The notes below the pieces were generated by a model, which worked only from the letters and a program-made list of their open reading frames with translations, made no database searches and was not told the DNA's origin. From Halospina sp040196175 (GTDB taxonomy: Bacteria; Pseudomonadota; Gammaproteobacteria; Pseudomonadales; Oleiphilaceae), in contig NZ_JBEFNF010000001.1 in assembly GCF_040196175.1 (NCBI RefSeq), positions 992,001 to 1,056,000 on the forward strand: a stretch of 64,000 nucleotides of DNA, in the 5' to 3' direction. Below are positions 18,062 through 25,683 of the stretch, piece after piece; within the stretch, counting starts at the first letter, position 1; each line of letters starts with the position of its first letter. Both the position numbers and the translations under genes were made by a program.

Positions 18062-19414
18062 ATGACCACCAAGTTCCTGCTCAACGAAAGCCGTATTCCC
18101 ACCCACTGGTATAACCTTCAGGCCGATCTGCCTGAACCATTGCCGCCGGTTCTCAATCCCGGAACCCATGATCCGGTTACACCAACCGATCTGGAGCCCT
18201 TGTTTCCGGCATCGCTGATTGAGCAGGAAGTGACCACGGAGAGGGAAGTTCCGATTCCGGAACCGGTGCGTGAGGTCTACCGTCAATGGCGCCCCGCGCC
18301 CCTGTATCGTGCGCACGCTCTGGAGAAAGCGCTGGGAACCCCCGCACGCATCTACTATAAGTACGAAGGTGTGAGCCCTGCCGGCAGCCATAAACCCAAT
18401 AGCGCCATTCCGCAGGCTTTTTTCAACCGCGAGGCGGGTATTCGGCGTCTGACTACCGAAACCGGCGCTGGACAGTGGGGCACATCGATTGCTTATGCCG
18501 GAGCGTTGATGGACATGGATGTGCAGGTGTTCCAGGTGCGGGTCTCCTATGACCAGAAACCTTACCGCCGGGCGGTTATGGAGACCTATGGCGCGCGCTG
18601 CATTGCCTCGCCCTCAAATGAGACCGAGTTCGGCCGCAGCGTGCTCGCGGAGAATCCGGCTCACACGGGCAGCCTTGGTATTGCCATTTCGGAGGCGGTG
18701 GAGGTGGCGGCGCAAGACCCGGGCACCAAGTATGCTCTGGGGTCGGTACTGAACCATGTTCTGCTGCACCAGACCGTCATCGGCCAGGAGACCATGGAGC
18801 AGATGGCGATGACCGGAGACTCTCCGGATGTGATCGTTGGCTGCACCGGTGGCGGTTCCAACTTCGCCGGTTTCGCCTTCCCGTTCATCGGCCAGTCACT
18901 GCGCGGCGGTGACAGCCCCCGCGTTGTGGCGGTGGAACCCTCCTCATGCCCGACGCTGACCCGTGGCCAGTATGCCTATGATTATGGCGACACCGCGAAA
19001 ATGACGCCGCTGACGCGCATGCATACTTTGGGGTCAGGCTTTACGCCGCCCGGTTTCCATGCCGGGGGGCTGCGTTATCACGGCATGGCGCCGCTGGTCT
19101 CGCATGCGAAACAACTGGGCCTGTTTGAGGCGGTCGCCTATCCCCAGAAGGCTTGTTTCGAGGCGGGGATCCTGTTCGCGCGCAATGAAGGGATCGTGCC
19201 CGCTCCAGAGGCCAACCATGCCGTACGTGGTGCTATCGACGAGGCCATTCGATGCCGTGAGCAGGGAAATGGCGAGACCATCCTGTTCAATCTCTGCGGT
19301 CACGGCCACTTTGACATGGCAGCCTATACGTCCTATTTCGCAGGCGACCTCAGCGACCATGAATACAGTGATGAGGAGCTGGCTATGGCCCTGTCGGGCC
19401 TGCCCTCCGTATGA
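18062..19414 (+). CDS. TrpB2-type tryptophan synthase beta-like PLP enzyme
   Basis: 450 residues, clearly longer than canonical TrpB (about 400) and of the TrpB2 subfamily. The PLP lysine lies in SPAGSHKPNSAI, followed by TETGAGQWGTSIA. The cofactor phosphate loop is GCTGGGSNFAG, and the C-terminal NLCGHGHFDMAAY is typical of TrpB2. The enzyme joins indole (or possibly O-phosphoserine) with serine chemistry to give tryptophan. TrpB2 proteins usually act without TrpA, and no trpA is next to it. The ATG at 18062 is chosen over the one at 18044 because it gives the usual N-terminus. The gene stands alone. Confidence 0.88.
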   Translation: MTTKFLLNESRIPTHWYNLQADLPEPLPPVLNPGTHDPVTPTDLEPLFPASLIEQEVTTEREVPIPEPVREVYRQWRPAPLYRAHALEKALGTPARIYYKYEGVSPAGSHKPNSAIPQAFFNREAGIRRLTTETGAGQWGTSIAYAGALMDMDVQVFQVRVSYDQKPYRRAVMETYGARCIASPSNETEFGRSVLAENPAHTGSLGIAISEAVEVAAQDPGTKYALGSVLNHVLLHQTVIGQETMEQMAMTGDSPDVIVGCTGGGSNFAGFAFPFIGQSLRGGDSPRVVAVEPSSCPTLTRGQYAYDYGDTAKMTPLTRMHTLGSGFTPPGFHAGGLRYHGMAPLVSHAKQLGLFEAVAYPQKACFEAGILFARNEGIVPAPEANHAVRGAIDEAIRCREQGNGETILFNLCGHGHFDMAAYTSYFAGDLSDHEYSDEELAMALSGLPSV

Positions 19415-19443
19415 ACACGAGCGTCTGGTCGCTTTTGAAAGCC

Positions 19444-19917
19444 CTATTCGCCCAGAAAGCTGCTGTACATCCAAGCGGTCTTTTCCTGTTGAGTGATGTA
19501 GTCACTCATCAGGGAATTCGTGCCTTCATCACTAGCCGCGGTGGACGCTTCCAGAATATTTCGCTCCAGCTTGATCAGGGCCGAAAGTCCATCGAGGATC
19601 TCCTGCACGCATTGGCGCCCGTCGGTGACACTCGTTCGTTCCGGGATCTGGGATAGTTTGACGTATTCTGAATAGGCATGGACGGGCCGATAGCCAAGCG
19701 TCAGGATGCGTTCCGCAATCTCGTCCACCTTGAGGAGAAGGTCGGTGTAAAGCTCCTCGAACTTGGTGTGGAGTTCGAAGAATTTGTCGCCCTTAATGTT
19801 CCAGTGGTACCCGCGCACGTTCATGTAGAAGATCTGATAATGAGCCAGAAGCTCGTTCAGCTGGTCTGCAAGGGCTCGAGCCTTTGTTTCTTCTATGCCT
19901 ATGAGATTGGTCGACAT
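19444..19917 (-). CDS. dps: Dps-family DNA-binding ferritin-like protein
   Basis: 157 residues forming the four-helix bundle of Dps/bacterioferritin-like miniferritins. These assemble as dodecamers, oxidise Fe(II) with peroxide and protect DNA in stress. The inter-subunit ferroxidase motif is present: YHWNIKGDKFFELHTKFEELY supplies His, Asp and Glu, followed by VDEIAERILTLG. The N-terminal tail is short and only weakly basic, so DNA binding is uncertain. GAGGAG lies just upstream of the ATG. It is convergent with trpB2 (30-bp gap) and downstream of the PYP operon on the same strand, separated by about 100 bp. Confidence 0.92.
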   Translation of the reverse strand: MSTNLIGIEETKARALADQLNELLAHYQIFYMNVRGYHWNIKGDKFFELHTKFEELYTDLLLKVDEIAERILTLGYRPVHAYSEYVKLSQIPERTSVTDGRQCVQEILDGLSALIKLERNILEASTAASDEGTNSLMSDYITQQEKTAWMYSSFLGE

Positions 19918-20021
19918 GGGTGCTCCTCGCTTTTCAGGATCTATTGTGGTGTGCTTTGGAAAGAATGACGGCTGATCTGCGGCTCTTCAACCTCGTGTAA
20001 GCGTTGGGTGAATAGGAAGGC

Positions 20022-21596
20022 TCAATCGGGGTCATGCTTGAGGTCGAGTTGAGTTGGAATCGCCCATGGAGATCGCATGGATTCTGCCGTTTTTTCAATG
20101 TCTTCAGACAGTGCTCGGTCATTGGTGAGCGGCGGTGATCGGTCACGAACCCAGGCCATCATCTGCCGGGTTGCGGTAGAGAGCAGGCTGTCGTCGGCCC
20201 GCAGCTCCAGGGCCTGAACGGCCATCAGCGCGTCGATGGCAAGCAGCCGATAGAGCAATGATAAAAGATGATAAGTGCGTCTTGCCCCAATGGTCCCCAT
20301 AGTCACTACGTCCTGGTTATCACCATTGGTCGGGATGGATTGGATTGAAGCAGGTGTCGCCTGGGTTCGCATCTCTGCCAGTAGGGCGCTTGCGGTGACC
20401 TGAGCCCCCATGAAGCCACTTTGAAGGCCGGTATCCGAGCCCTGCAGGAAAGCTGGTAATCCCTGATTGAGACGAGGATTGGCGAGCCGGGCGATGCGCC
20501 GTTCCGCATGGACGGCCAGCGTGATGACTCCATTCGCCAGCGCATCCGAGGCAAAGGCTACGTGCTGACCGTAGAAGTTGCCACCATGCAGTGCCTGGTC
20601 CAGCGTAGCCGGCAGTATAGGGTTGTCAGTCACACTGTTGAGTTCCGTGTTTACAACCTGGCTATGCCAGTCCAGCTGGTCGGCCACTGCGCCGAGAAGC
20701 TGCGGCGCGCAACGCAGGCTGTAAGGATCCTGTATGGGCGCATTGAGCTGTTGCAGGATATCTGTTGCGACCTGACCCTCATCCGTCGTGGGGTAGGGGG
20801 GGCTTTCGTCCAGAGCCGCGAGCCAGCAATGGAGCTTCTGCTGGCCCGGATGTGGCCGCACCTGGCCAAACGCATGGTGCCACGCCTCGCGTCGCCCGTT
20901 CAGGGCTTGCGCGTGAGCTACTGTGGTCAACGCGCTCCAGCGCAATGCGCGATCTGCAAGACAGTCATTGAGCGCTGCAATGCCGGTCATGGCGGAGGTC
21001 CCATTAACCAGAGCAAGAGCATCTTTGCCCCCTGGCTCGAAAGGCTCCAGGCCAAGCCGTTCAAGGACCTGTGCCGCAGGCTCTGCTTCTCGGCCATGGT
21101 GGCGGATCCAGCCTTTTCCCATTAGAGCGCCGGTGATATGTGCCAGGGGTGTAAGATCACCGCTGGCACCCACGGTTCCCATGGCTGGAACCAGTGGAAG
21201 AGCGTCCTCACTGAGGCAGGTCAGCAGATGGGCCAGAGCGTCCGGTTCAATACCAGAGGCACCCAGGCTGAGGGCGCTGACGCGTGCGGCCATGGTGGCG
21301 CGGGTCTGTTCTGAGCTGAGCGCCTCACCAACACCCGCGCTCAGGTGCGCCACAAGGTTACGCTGCAGAGCCTCACTGTGATCATTGCCCACGAGTGTGT
21401 TGGCCAATGGCCCGTAGCCGGTTGTCACGCCATAAATGAGGCGGTTTTCAGACTGGTAGCGGGTGAGTCGTTGGTGGCTTTCCTGTATGCGATGCCAGGC
21501 TGTTTCCTCAAGAAGCAGGGGAGTGCCCAAGGCAACATGCTCCACGGCTTCAGTTGTCGCATCGCCCCCCGCCCAGCGGATCGCCTTACCAGTCAC
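20022..21596 (-). CDS. tal: Tyrosine ammonia-lyase (makes p-coumarate for PYP)
   Basis: A 524-residue aromatic amino acid lyase. The MIO cofactor triad Ala144-Ser145-Gly146 lies in GTVGASGDLTPLAH, and the catalytic Tyr55 lies in YGVTTGYGP. The selectivity switch is His84-Leu85 (NLVAHLSAGVG). HL marks tyrosine lyases, FL marks phenylalanine lyases and SH marks histidine lyases, so this is a tyrosine ammonia-lyase giving p-coumarate and ammonia, not HutH. No hut genes are near. It is the third gene of pyp-pcl-tal and overlaps pcl by 11 bp, so it is almost certainly dedicated to the PYP chromophore. Confidence 0.92.
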   Translation of the reverse strand: MTGKAIRWAGGDATTEAVEHVALGTPLLLEETAWHRIQESHQRLTRYQSENRLIYGVTTGYGPLANTLVGNDHSEALQRNLVAHLSAGVGEALSSEQTRATMAARVSALSLGASGIEPDALAHLLTCLSEDALPLVPAMGTVGASGDLTPLAHITGALMGKGWIRHHGREAEPAAQVLERLGLEPFEPGGKDALALVNGTSAMTGIAALNDCLADRALRWSALTTVAHAQALNGRREAWHHAFGQVRPHPGQQKLHCWLAALDESPPYPTTDEGQVATDILQQLNAPIQDPYSLRCAPQLLGAVADQLDWHSQVVNTELNSVTDNPILPATLDQALHGGNFYGQHVAFASDALANGVITLAVHAERRIARLANPRLNQGLPAFLQGSDTGLQSGFMGAQVTASALLAEMRTQATPASIQSIPTNGDNQDVVTMGTIGARRTYHLLSLLYRLLAIDALMAVQALELRADDSLLSTATRQMMAWVRDRSPPLTNDRALSEDIEKTAESMRSPWAIPTQLDLKHDPD

Positions 21597-22761
21597 TCAG
21601 TTTCCCCAATTCATTGCGTGGCAGCATCTCGCCGAAATCAAAGCGCACCGGTCGTTCCGGCGCCGTGAGATGGTCCTGTGCCCATCGCCGTAGAGACTGT
21701 TCCAATGTTTCGGTATCCGAGTCAGCATCCGGTACGACGAATGCCTTGAGCCGGACACCATTGCCTGTGTCGAAAGGTCGAACCGTGCAGTCTGTAACGT
21801 CCGCCTGGTTTTTCAGCGCTTCCGCCACGGCAGTGGGATCAACGTTGGTACCAGCAACCTGAACGGCGCCATCCCGTCTATCCCCGGGGATCAAAGTCCG
21901 CTCATCGACCCATTCCAAAGTGTCAGGAGCATCAATGGTAGTGCTGAGGGGCCGTAGATACAGTCGATCCCCATCTCCATCGTCTGCACAATCCCAATGA
22001 TCCAGAAGCTTGAAGGGCACACCCGGGTCGCACCGCCACCCAATTCCAGCGGTCTCCGACGAGCCATAGACCTCGGTCATGGAGTCAAGGCCCTGGCACC
22101 TGAGAGCTCGGATCAAATCCGGCGGGCAGGGCGCGGTGGATGTCACTCCGGCAATGCCCTGGTTGAAGCCCGTGCGGCGCCCGCTGCGATAGCGCCACCA
22201 TTCTGGAAACCCGACGATAAGATCACCAGAGACGGGATCCAGTCCCTGCTGCTGGGCCACATCATTATGGTAATAGGGAATACCAAGGTTATCTGCCAAT
22301 AGCGGCCCCCAAATGAATCCATAGATGTGGTGAGGTGGCGCGATTCCAATTATGCGGCGTCGGTCGTAAAAGTGTTCAGCGATCAGCACAGCCTCCGCCT
22401 CCAGATGCGGAATCGGGCGACGGTTGATTTTGGGGTCTCCGGTGGTACCGCCTGAGCGGAACCCGATCTGAGTCGTCCCTTGCTCGAGTGACTCCGTAAT
22501 CAGCCCCAGCCATTGCTCGATGGTATCTCGTCGAAGCAGCCATTCATCGAGCCCGCTGGTTTCCAGATCAAAAAACTCATTGACAACCCTGGCCAGCGAA
22601 AGTTGCTCAATGGAATCCACAGCCAGGGGGCCATCTCTGAGGGGCCCGCCGGCAACTGCTTTGGCCACAAGTTCGCCTGTACTGGCGTTACGTTGTTTGG
22701 CCAGTTCGCTGCCAATGAGGTGGCTCAGGACCGCAAGGGTGTTTTCTGTGCTGAGCTTCAT
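21586..22761 (-). CDS. pcl: p-Coumarate:CoA ligase for PYP chromophore
   Basis: A 391-residue, compact member of the adenylate-forming enzymes, shorter than plant 4CL (about 550). The ATP-binding loop reads GFRSGGTTGDPK, the second motif is TEVYGSSETAGIGW, and a degenerate hinge and C-terminal lobe follow, ending MLPRNELGKLSDW with the catalytic Lys near the end. It should convert p-coumarate to p-coumaroyl-CoA, the form that loads onto the PYP cysteine. The start codon overlaps the pyp stop by one base (TAATG) and the 3' end overlaps tal, so translation of all three is coupled. Function is assigned mainly from this context. Confidence 0.88.
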   Translation of the reverse strand: MKLSTENTLAVLSHLIGSELAKQRNASTGELVAKAVAGGPLRDGPLAVDSIEQLSLARVVNEFFDLETSGLDEWLLRRDTIEQWLGLITESLEQGTTQIGFRSGGTTGDPKINRRPIPHLEAEAVLIAEHFYDRRRIIGIAPPHHIYGFIWGPLLADNLGIPYYHNDVAQQQGLDPVSGDLIVGFPEWWRYRSGRRTGFNQGIAGVTSTAPCPPDLIRALRCQGLDSMTEVYGSSETAGIGWRCDPGVPFKLLDHWDCADDGDGDRLYLRPLSTTIDAPDTLEWVDERTLIPGDRRDGAVQVAGTNVDPTAVAEALKNQADVTDCTVRPFDTGNGVRLKAFVVPDADSDTETLEQSLRRWAQDHLTAPERPVRFDFGEMLPRNELGKLSDW

Positions 22762-23138
22762 TACACGCGCTTGACGAAGATCCAGTAACTATCGTCACTC
22801 AGGGATTTTTTCATGTGCACTTTTACTTTCGTCGGCTTCATCTGATAGTCGAAAGTGTACTCAAACATGGTGCTCAGATTACCGCTCTTAACGCCTTCCT
22901 GAAACTTGCCGAAAAAATCATCAGTCTTGGTGCAGGGAGCAACGTCGGTGAAGAAGTTCTTGCCGATCACATCTTCAGGCTTACGCCCCGTGATCTCGCC
23001 TTCAGCCTTGTTGTAACTGATGATCTTGCCATTTTTATCAAGATTAATTGCACCAAAGGCAAGGTTATCAATGTCTTTGTCGCTCATTTCTGAAAGCTTG
23101 TTGCCGATATCGTCAGATCCGAAGTTTACGCGTTCCAT
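22761..23138 (-). CDS. pyp: Photoactive yellow protein (PAS blue-light receptor)
   Basis: 125 residues, the same length as Halorhodospira halophila PYP. All functional residues keep their reference numbers: Tyr42 and Glu46 (hydrogen bonds to the phenolate), Thr50, Arg52, Cys69 (thioester to p-coumarate, in NFFTDVAPCT), Tyr98 and Met100 (YTFDYQM). The end KKSLSDDSYWIFVKRV is also nearly identical to that protein. It should be a yellow cytoplasmic photosensor absorbing near 446 nm. The ATG at 23138 follows a strong AGGAGG. The longer open frame upstream (to 23366) has no PYP homology. No output domain is fused, so the downstream partner is unknown. Confidence 0.97.
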   Translation of the reverse strand: MERVNFGSDDIGNKLSEMSDKDIDNLAFGAINLDKNGKIISYNKAEGEITGRKPEDVIGKNFFTDVAPCTKTDDFFGKFQEGVKSGNLSTMFEYTFDYQMKPTKVKVHMKKSLSDDSYWIFVKRV

Positions 23139-23308
23139 GGGAACCTCCTGTGCTGTTTTGTTGGTTGCGTCAAGCTGTACGTGAAGAATACGCCGTGGAG
23201 ACCAATTGTGTGTGTAAGAATATGTAACATCTGCTTGGTCGGGCGAATCCCAATTCCAAGGCGGACCCGGGGTCAGGGTCTGATCGGCTGTTTGTAGCCT
23301 GGCACCTG

Positions 23309-23336
23309 TTGACGCCGGGAATCGCATCAGTACAAT
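23309..23336 (+). promoter_or_regulatory. Promoter of tRNA-Gly/tRNA-Cys
   Basis: A -35 hexamer TTGACG (23309-23314), a 16-bp spacer and a -10 hexamer TACAAT (23331-23336) lie about 40 bp before tRNA-Gly, on the correct strand. This is the clearest sigma70 promoter in the region. Confidence 0.75.
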
Positions 23337-23377
23337 ACTCACCTGTTGTTGAGGAAGGCGCCACACCTTCCCGAATA

Positions 23378-23453
<76 letters not shown>

Positions 23454-23471
23454 ACTTCTCTTACCTTCCCA

Positions 23472-23545
23472 GGCGCGATGGCAGAGTGGTTATGCGACGG
23501 ACTGCAACTCCGTTTACGTCGGTTCGATTCCGGCTCGCGCCTCCA
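23472..23545 (+). tRNA. tRNA-Cys (GCA)
   Basis: A 74-base cloverleaf 18 bp after tRNA-Gly. The acceptor stem GGCGCGA pairs with TCGCGCC, the discriminator is T (as in bacterial tRNA-Cys), CCA is encoded, the anticodon loop CTGCAAC gives GCA, and the T-loop is GGTTCGATTCC. It is co-transcribed with tRNA-Gly. The tRNA-Leu that normally follows lies 8 kb further on. Confidence 0.97.
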
Positions 23546-23595
23546 GAAATCTCCCCAAGACCTTTGGCTTTAGCGTCAAGCCTGCCCCACAAGCT

Positions 23596-23724
23596 CTAAG
23601 CGATACTCGCGGTCATTGCCGGCAGATTTGATTCAATCGCCTCGTGGATGACAATGAACCGGAGGATATCCCGTTCCAAGATTCCATCCCGGGCCTGACG
23701 CAGCTTCCAACGGTCTGAGTCGGA
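23596..23724 (-). pseudogene. Possible C-terminal fragment of an unknown gene
   Basis: An open stretch of 42 codons ends in TAG at 23596-23598, with no start codon of its own and a stop just upstream. It reads in part WKLRQARDGILERDILRFIV and IHEAIESNLPAM. Third codon positions are GC-rich and the residue mix is protein-like, amphipathic and helical, which suggests the tail of a lost gene. I do not recognise the family. It could also be chance. Confidence 0.25.
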
Positions 23725-23759
23725 TTACTGGGTGCCAGGATATTACTGGGTGCCAGGAT
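23724..23759. repeat. Perfect tandem duplication, 2 x 18 bp
   Basis: The 18-mer ATTACTGGGTGCCAGGAT occurs twice head to tail (23724-23741 and 23742-23759) with no mismatch. It lies in the non-coding junction downstream of tRNA-Cys. An exact copy number of two suggests a recent slippage or end-joining event. Confidence 0.9.
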
Positions 23760-23787
23760 CAGGACGACTCGGTTTTTCTACCGCAGA

Positions 23788-23868
23788 TCAGAGAATGAAT
23801 CGATTTCCGACCATAGAAACCAGAAACAGGCTTAAAATGGCAAGAGCGAGGAAGCTCAGGATAACCAT
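23788..23868 (-). CDS. Possible 26-residue single-TM small protein
   Basis: A short frame, MVILSFLALAILSLFLVSMV then GNRFIL, lies antisense to the junction. It is one uninterrupted hydrophobic helix with a short polar C-terminus, as in known small inner-membrane proteins. GAGG lies seven bases before the ATG. No homologue is recognised and no promoter is certain, so this is a candidate only. Confidence 0.3.
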   Translation of the reverse strand: MVILSFLALAILSLFLVSMVGNRFIL

Positions 23869-23985
23869 AGAAGGGCCTCAGGTGGCGACTTTCCCGGTGA
23901 GTGACTCTGTTGCTATTGTCGTAGAGCTGTCGACTCTTTCAGAGTATGTGTAAGGTTCCACAGAACCATCACTTTGGCAAGCGTT

Positions 23986-25683
23986 ATGACAACATTCCCT
24001 GACAGGCGAACGCCCCAGTCTGCGGTGTCCACGGCCGATCTGGATGACCCGCTTTATTACCTGAAAAACTTCGAGACGGTGGTGAACTGGGTCGCGGGTC
24101 ACTACGGCGATCTGCTGCTGGATGACGAGCAGACCCGATTGGATGATTTCCACTGTCTAAGTCGCGCTGCCCAGGGCCTTCTGGTTCGTATGGTGATGCG
24201 TCGGGGGGAATGTTTCCGGGGGGATCGACTGGACTATTGCGAGTTGGGAGTCCCTGAAACAAAAGTCATCGAGGAGCTGGTTGCTGCCGGCTGGGTTGAC
24301 CAGGACCCGCAGCTGACGCTGGAGCAGCTCTTCCATCTCTTCACTCTGCATGAACTGCGCTTGTTTATGGCGGATTCTCTGCACCAGGCGGGTGTTTCGC
24401 GAAGTCTCCCTAAAACCCGTTTGCTGGCGGCGCTGAAACAGCGGTTCCCCGAGGCGCAGCCGAGTGCAACCTGGGGCCTGCCGGCCAAGGTGGTCAGGCT
24501 CCGGGACATGGCGCTGTTTGAGCGGGTGCGACTGATGTTCTTCGGCAACCTGCGTCAGGGCTGGCAGGATTTTGTGCTGGTGGAGCTCGGTTATCACAGT
24601 TATGAGCAGGTCCCTGTCACCGCTGATTCGCGGGCCTTTGATCAACGCCGAGACGTGGACTGCTACCTGCTGATGGAACAATGCCGGGAACGCCTGGATG
24701 CCGGTGAAACGCCGGCAAGCGTCTGGTGCGATCTTCCCTGCCCCCGGGACGACAATGCCTGGCTGGAAAACCGCCGTGGCCGGTTGCTGTTCGAATTGGG
24801 CCGTCTTGCCGAACGTGAGGGAAATCGCGACCTGGCCCTGAATGCCTTCACCGCCAGCCGACATAGGGAAGCGCGGCTCAAGGCCATCCGGCTGCTGGAA
24901 CGAATGAAGGATTTTGACAGAGCCTGGACACGGGCCAGTGATGCTTGGCAGTCCCCGCGTGACGAGGCGGAAGAACGTGGGCTGGAGCGGCTGCTCAAGC
25001 GCCTGAGCAAGCGGCTGGATCGACCGGTCCTGCTGTCGTCGGTGGCGCCGGCCTCCATCCGGGAATGGCAACTCGTGTTGCCGTTTGTGGATTCAGCCCC
25101 GGTGGAAGTGGCGGTAATGCAGTATCTGAGCTCGGAGCCGGCGCCCGTTTACTACGTTGAAAATACACTGCTGAGCGGGCTCTTTGGCCTGCTTTGCTGG
25201 CCGGCCCTCTACGCACCCCTGCCGGGGGCGTTTTTTCATCCGTTCCATAACGGTCCGGCGGATCTCTATCGAGAGGACTTTGTCGAACGCCGCCGTAATC
25301 TGTTTGAGGATTGCCTGGGGTCGCTGCGAGACGGTCATTATGGGACTCGGATCCGTCAGGCCTGGCGGGACAAACAGGGCATCAACTGCCCCTTTGTATT
25401 CTGGCCCGCGCTGAACGAATCGCTGCTCGATGAAGCACTGGCGAGATTGCCCGCCAAGCATCTGGAGTTGGTGTTCCGTCGCTTTCTGGGGGATCTTCGC
25501 AACCATCGCAGCGGCTTGCCGGATCTTATCCGTTTTCATGACGAGACCCCGGGGTATGAAATGATCGAAGTGAAAGGGCCGGGCGATCGCCTTCAGGATC
25601 ACCAGCGCCGCTGGCTCGAATTCTTCAGCGCCCACGACATCCCTGCGTCGGTCTGTCACGTTCGATGGAGCGATACTGATTAA
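23986..25683 (+). CDS. FAN1-like VRR-NUC structure-specific nuclease
   Basis: A 565-residue bacterial FAN1-type protein. Most of the length is helical with SAP- and TPR-like regions (for example SRSLPKTRLLAALKQRFPE near 135, and NRDLALNAFTASRHREARLK). The C-terminal VRR-NUC domain carries the PD-(D/E)XK residues: Asp513 in SGLPDLIRF, then Glu528 and Lys530 in MIEVKGPGDRLQDHQRRW. FAN1 enzymes cut 5' flaps and resolve interstrand cross-links. The ATG at 23986 is used; a TTG at 23974 is an alternative. Its stop overlaps the start of the helicase by one base (TAATG), so the two are translationally coupled and likely work together. Confidence 0.85.
   Translation: MTTFPDRRTPQSAVSTADLDDPLYYLKNFETVVNWVAGHYGDLLLDDEQTRLDDFHCLSRAAQGLLVRMVMRRGECFRGDRLDYCELGVPETKVIEELVAAGWVDQDPQLTLEQLFHLFTLHELRLFMADSLHQAGVSRSLPKTRLLAALKQRFPEAQPSATWGLPAKVVRLRDMALFERVRLMFFGNLRQGWQDFVLVELGYHSYEQVPVTADSRAFDQRRDVDCYLLMEQCRERLDAGETPASVWCDLPCPRDDNAWLENRRGRLLFELGRLAEREGNRDLALNAFTASRHREARLKAIRLLERMKDFDRAWTRASDAWQSPRDEAEERGLERLLKRLSKRLDRPVLLSSVAPASIREWQLVLPFVDSAPVEVAVMQYLSSEPAPVYYVENTLLSGLFGLLCWPALYAPLPGAFFHPFHNGPADLYREDFVERRRNLFEDCLGSLRDGHYGTRIRQAWRDKQGINCPFVFWPALNESLLDEALARLPAKHLELVFRRFLGDLRNHRSGLPDLIRFHDETPGYEMIEVKGPGDRLQDHQRRWLEFFSAHDIPASVCHVRWSDTD

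Larger units (their letters stand above)
23546..23985. other. Gene-poor 440-bp junction after tRNA-Cys
   Basis: No secure gene. It contains a 43-codon protein-like fragment (minus, 23596-23724), a perfect tandem duplication (23724-23759) and a possible 26-residue membrane peptide (minus, 23788-23868), listed separately. A 73-codon plus-strand frame (23732-23953) has no ATG start and runs through the duplication, so it is not called. The mix of debris and duplication is what a recombination junction would leave. Confidence 0.5.

Noticed and set aside
20022..21596. Histidine ammonia-lyase (hutH)
   Set aside because: The selectivity pair is His-Leu rather than Ser-His, no hut genes are near, and the gene is in the PYP operon.
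22761..23366. 201-residue version of the PYP gene
   Set aside because: Residues before Met77 show no PYP similarity and the AGGAGG site lies directly before that Met, giving the standard 125 residues.
23732..23953. 73-codon plus-strand frame after tRNA-Cys
   Set aside because: No ATG at its start, it runs through the 18-bp duplication, and its product has no protein-like features.
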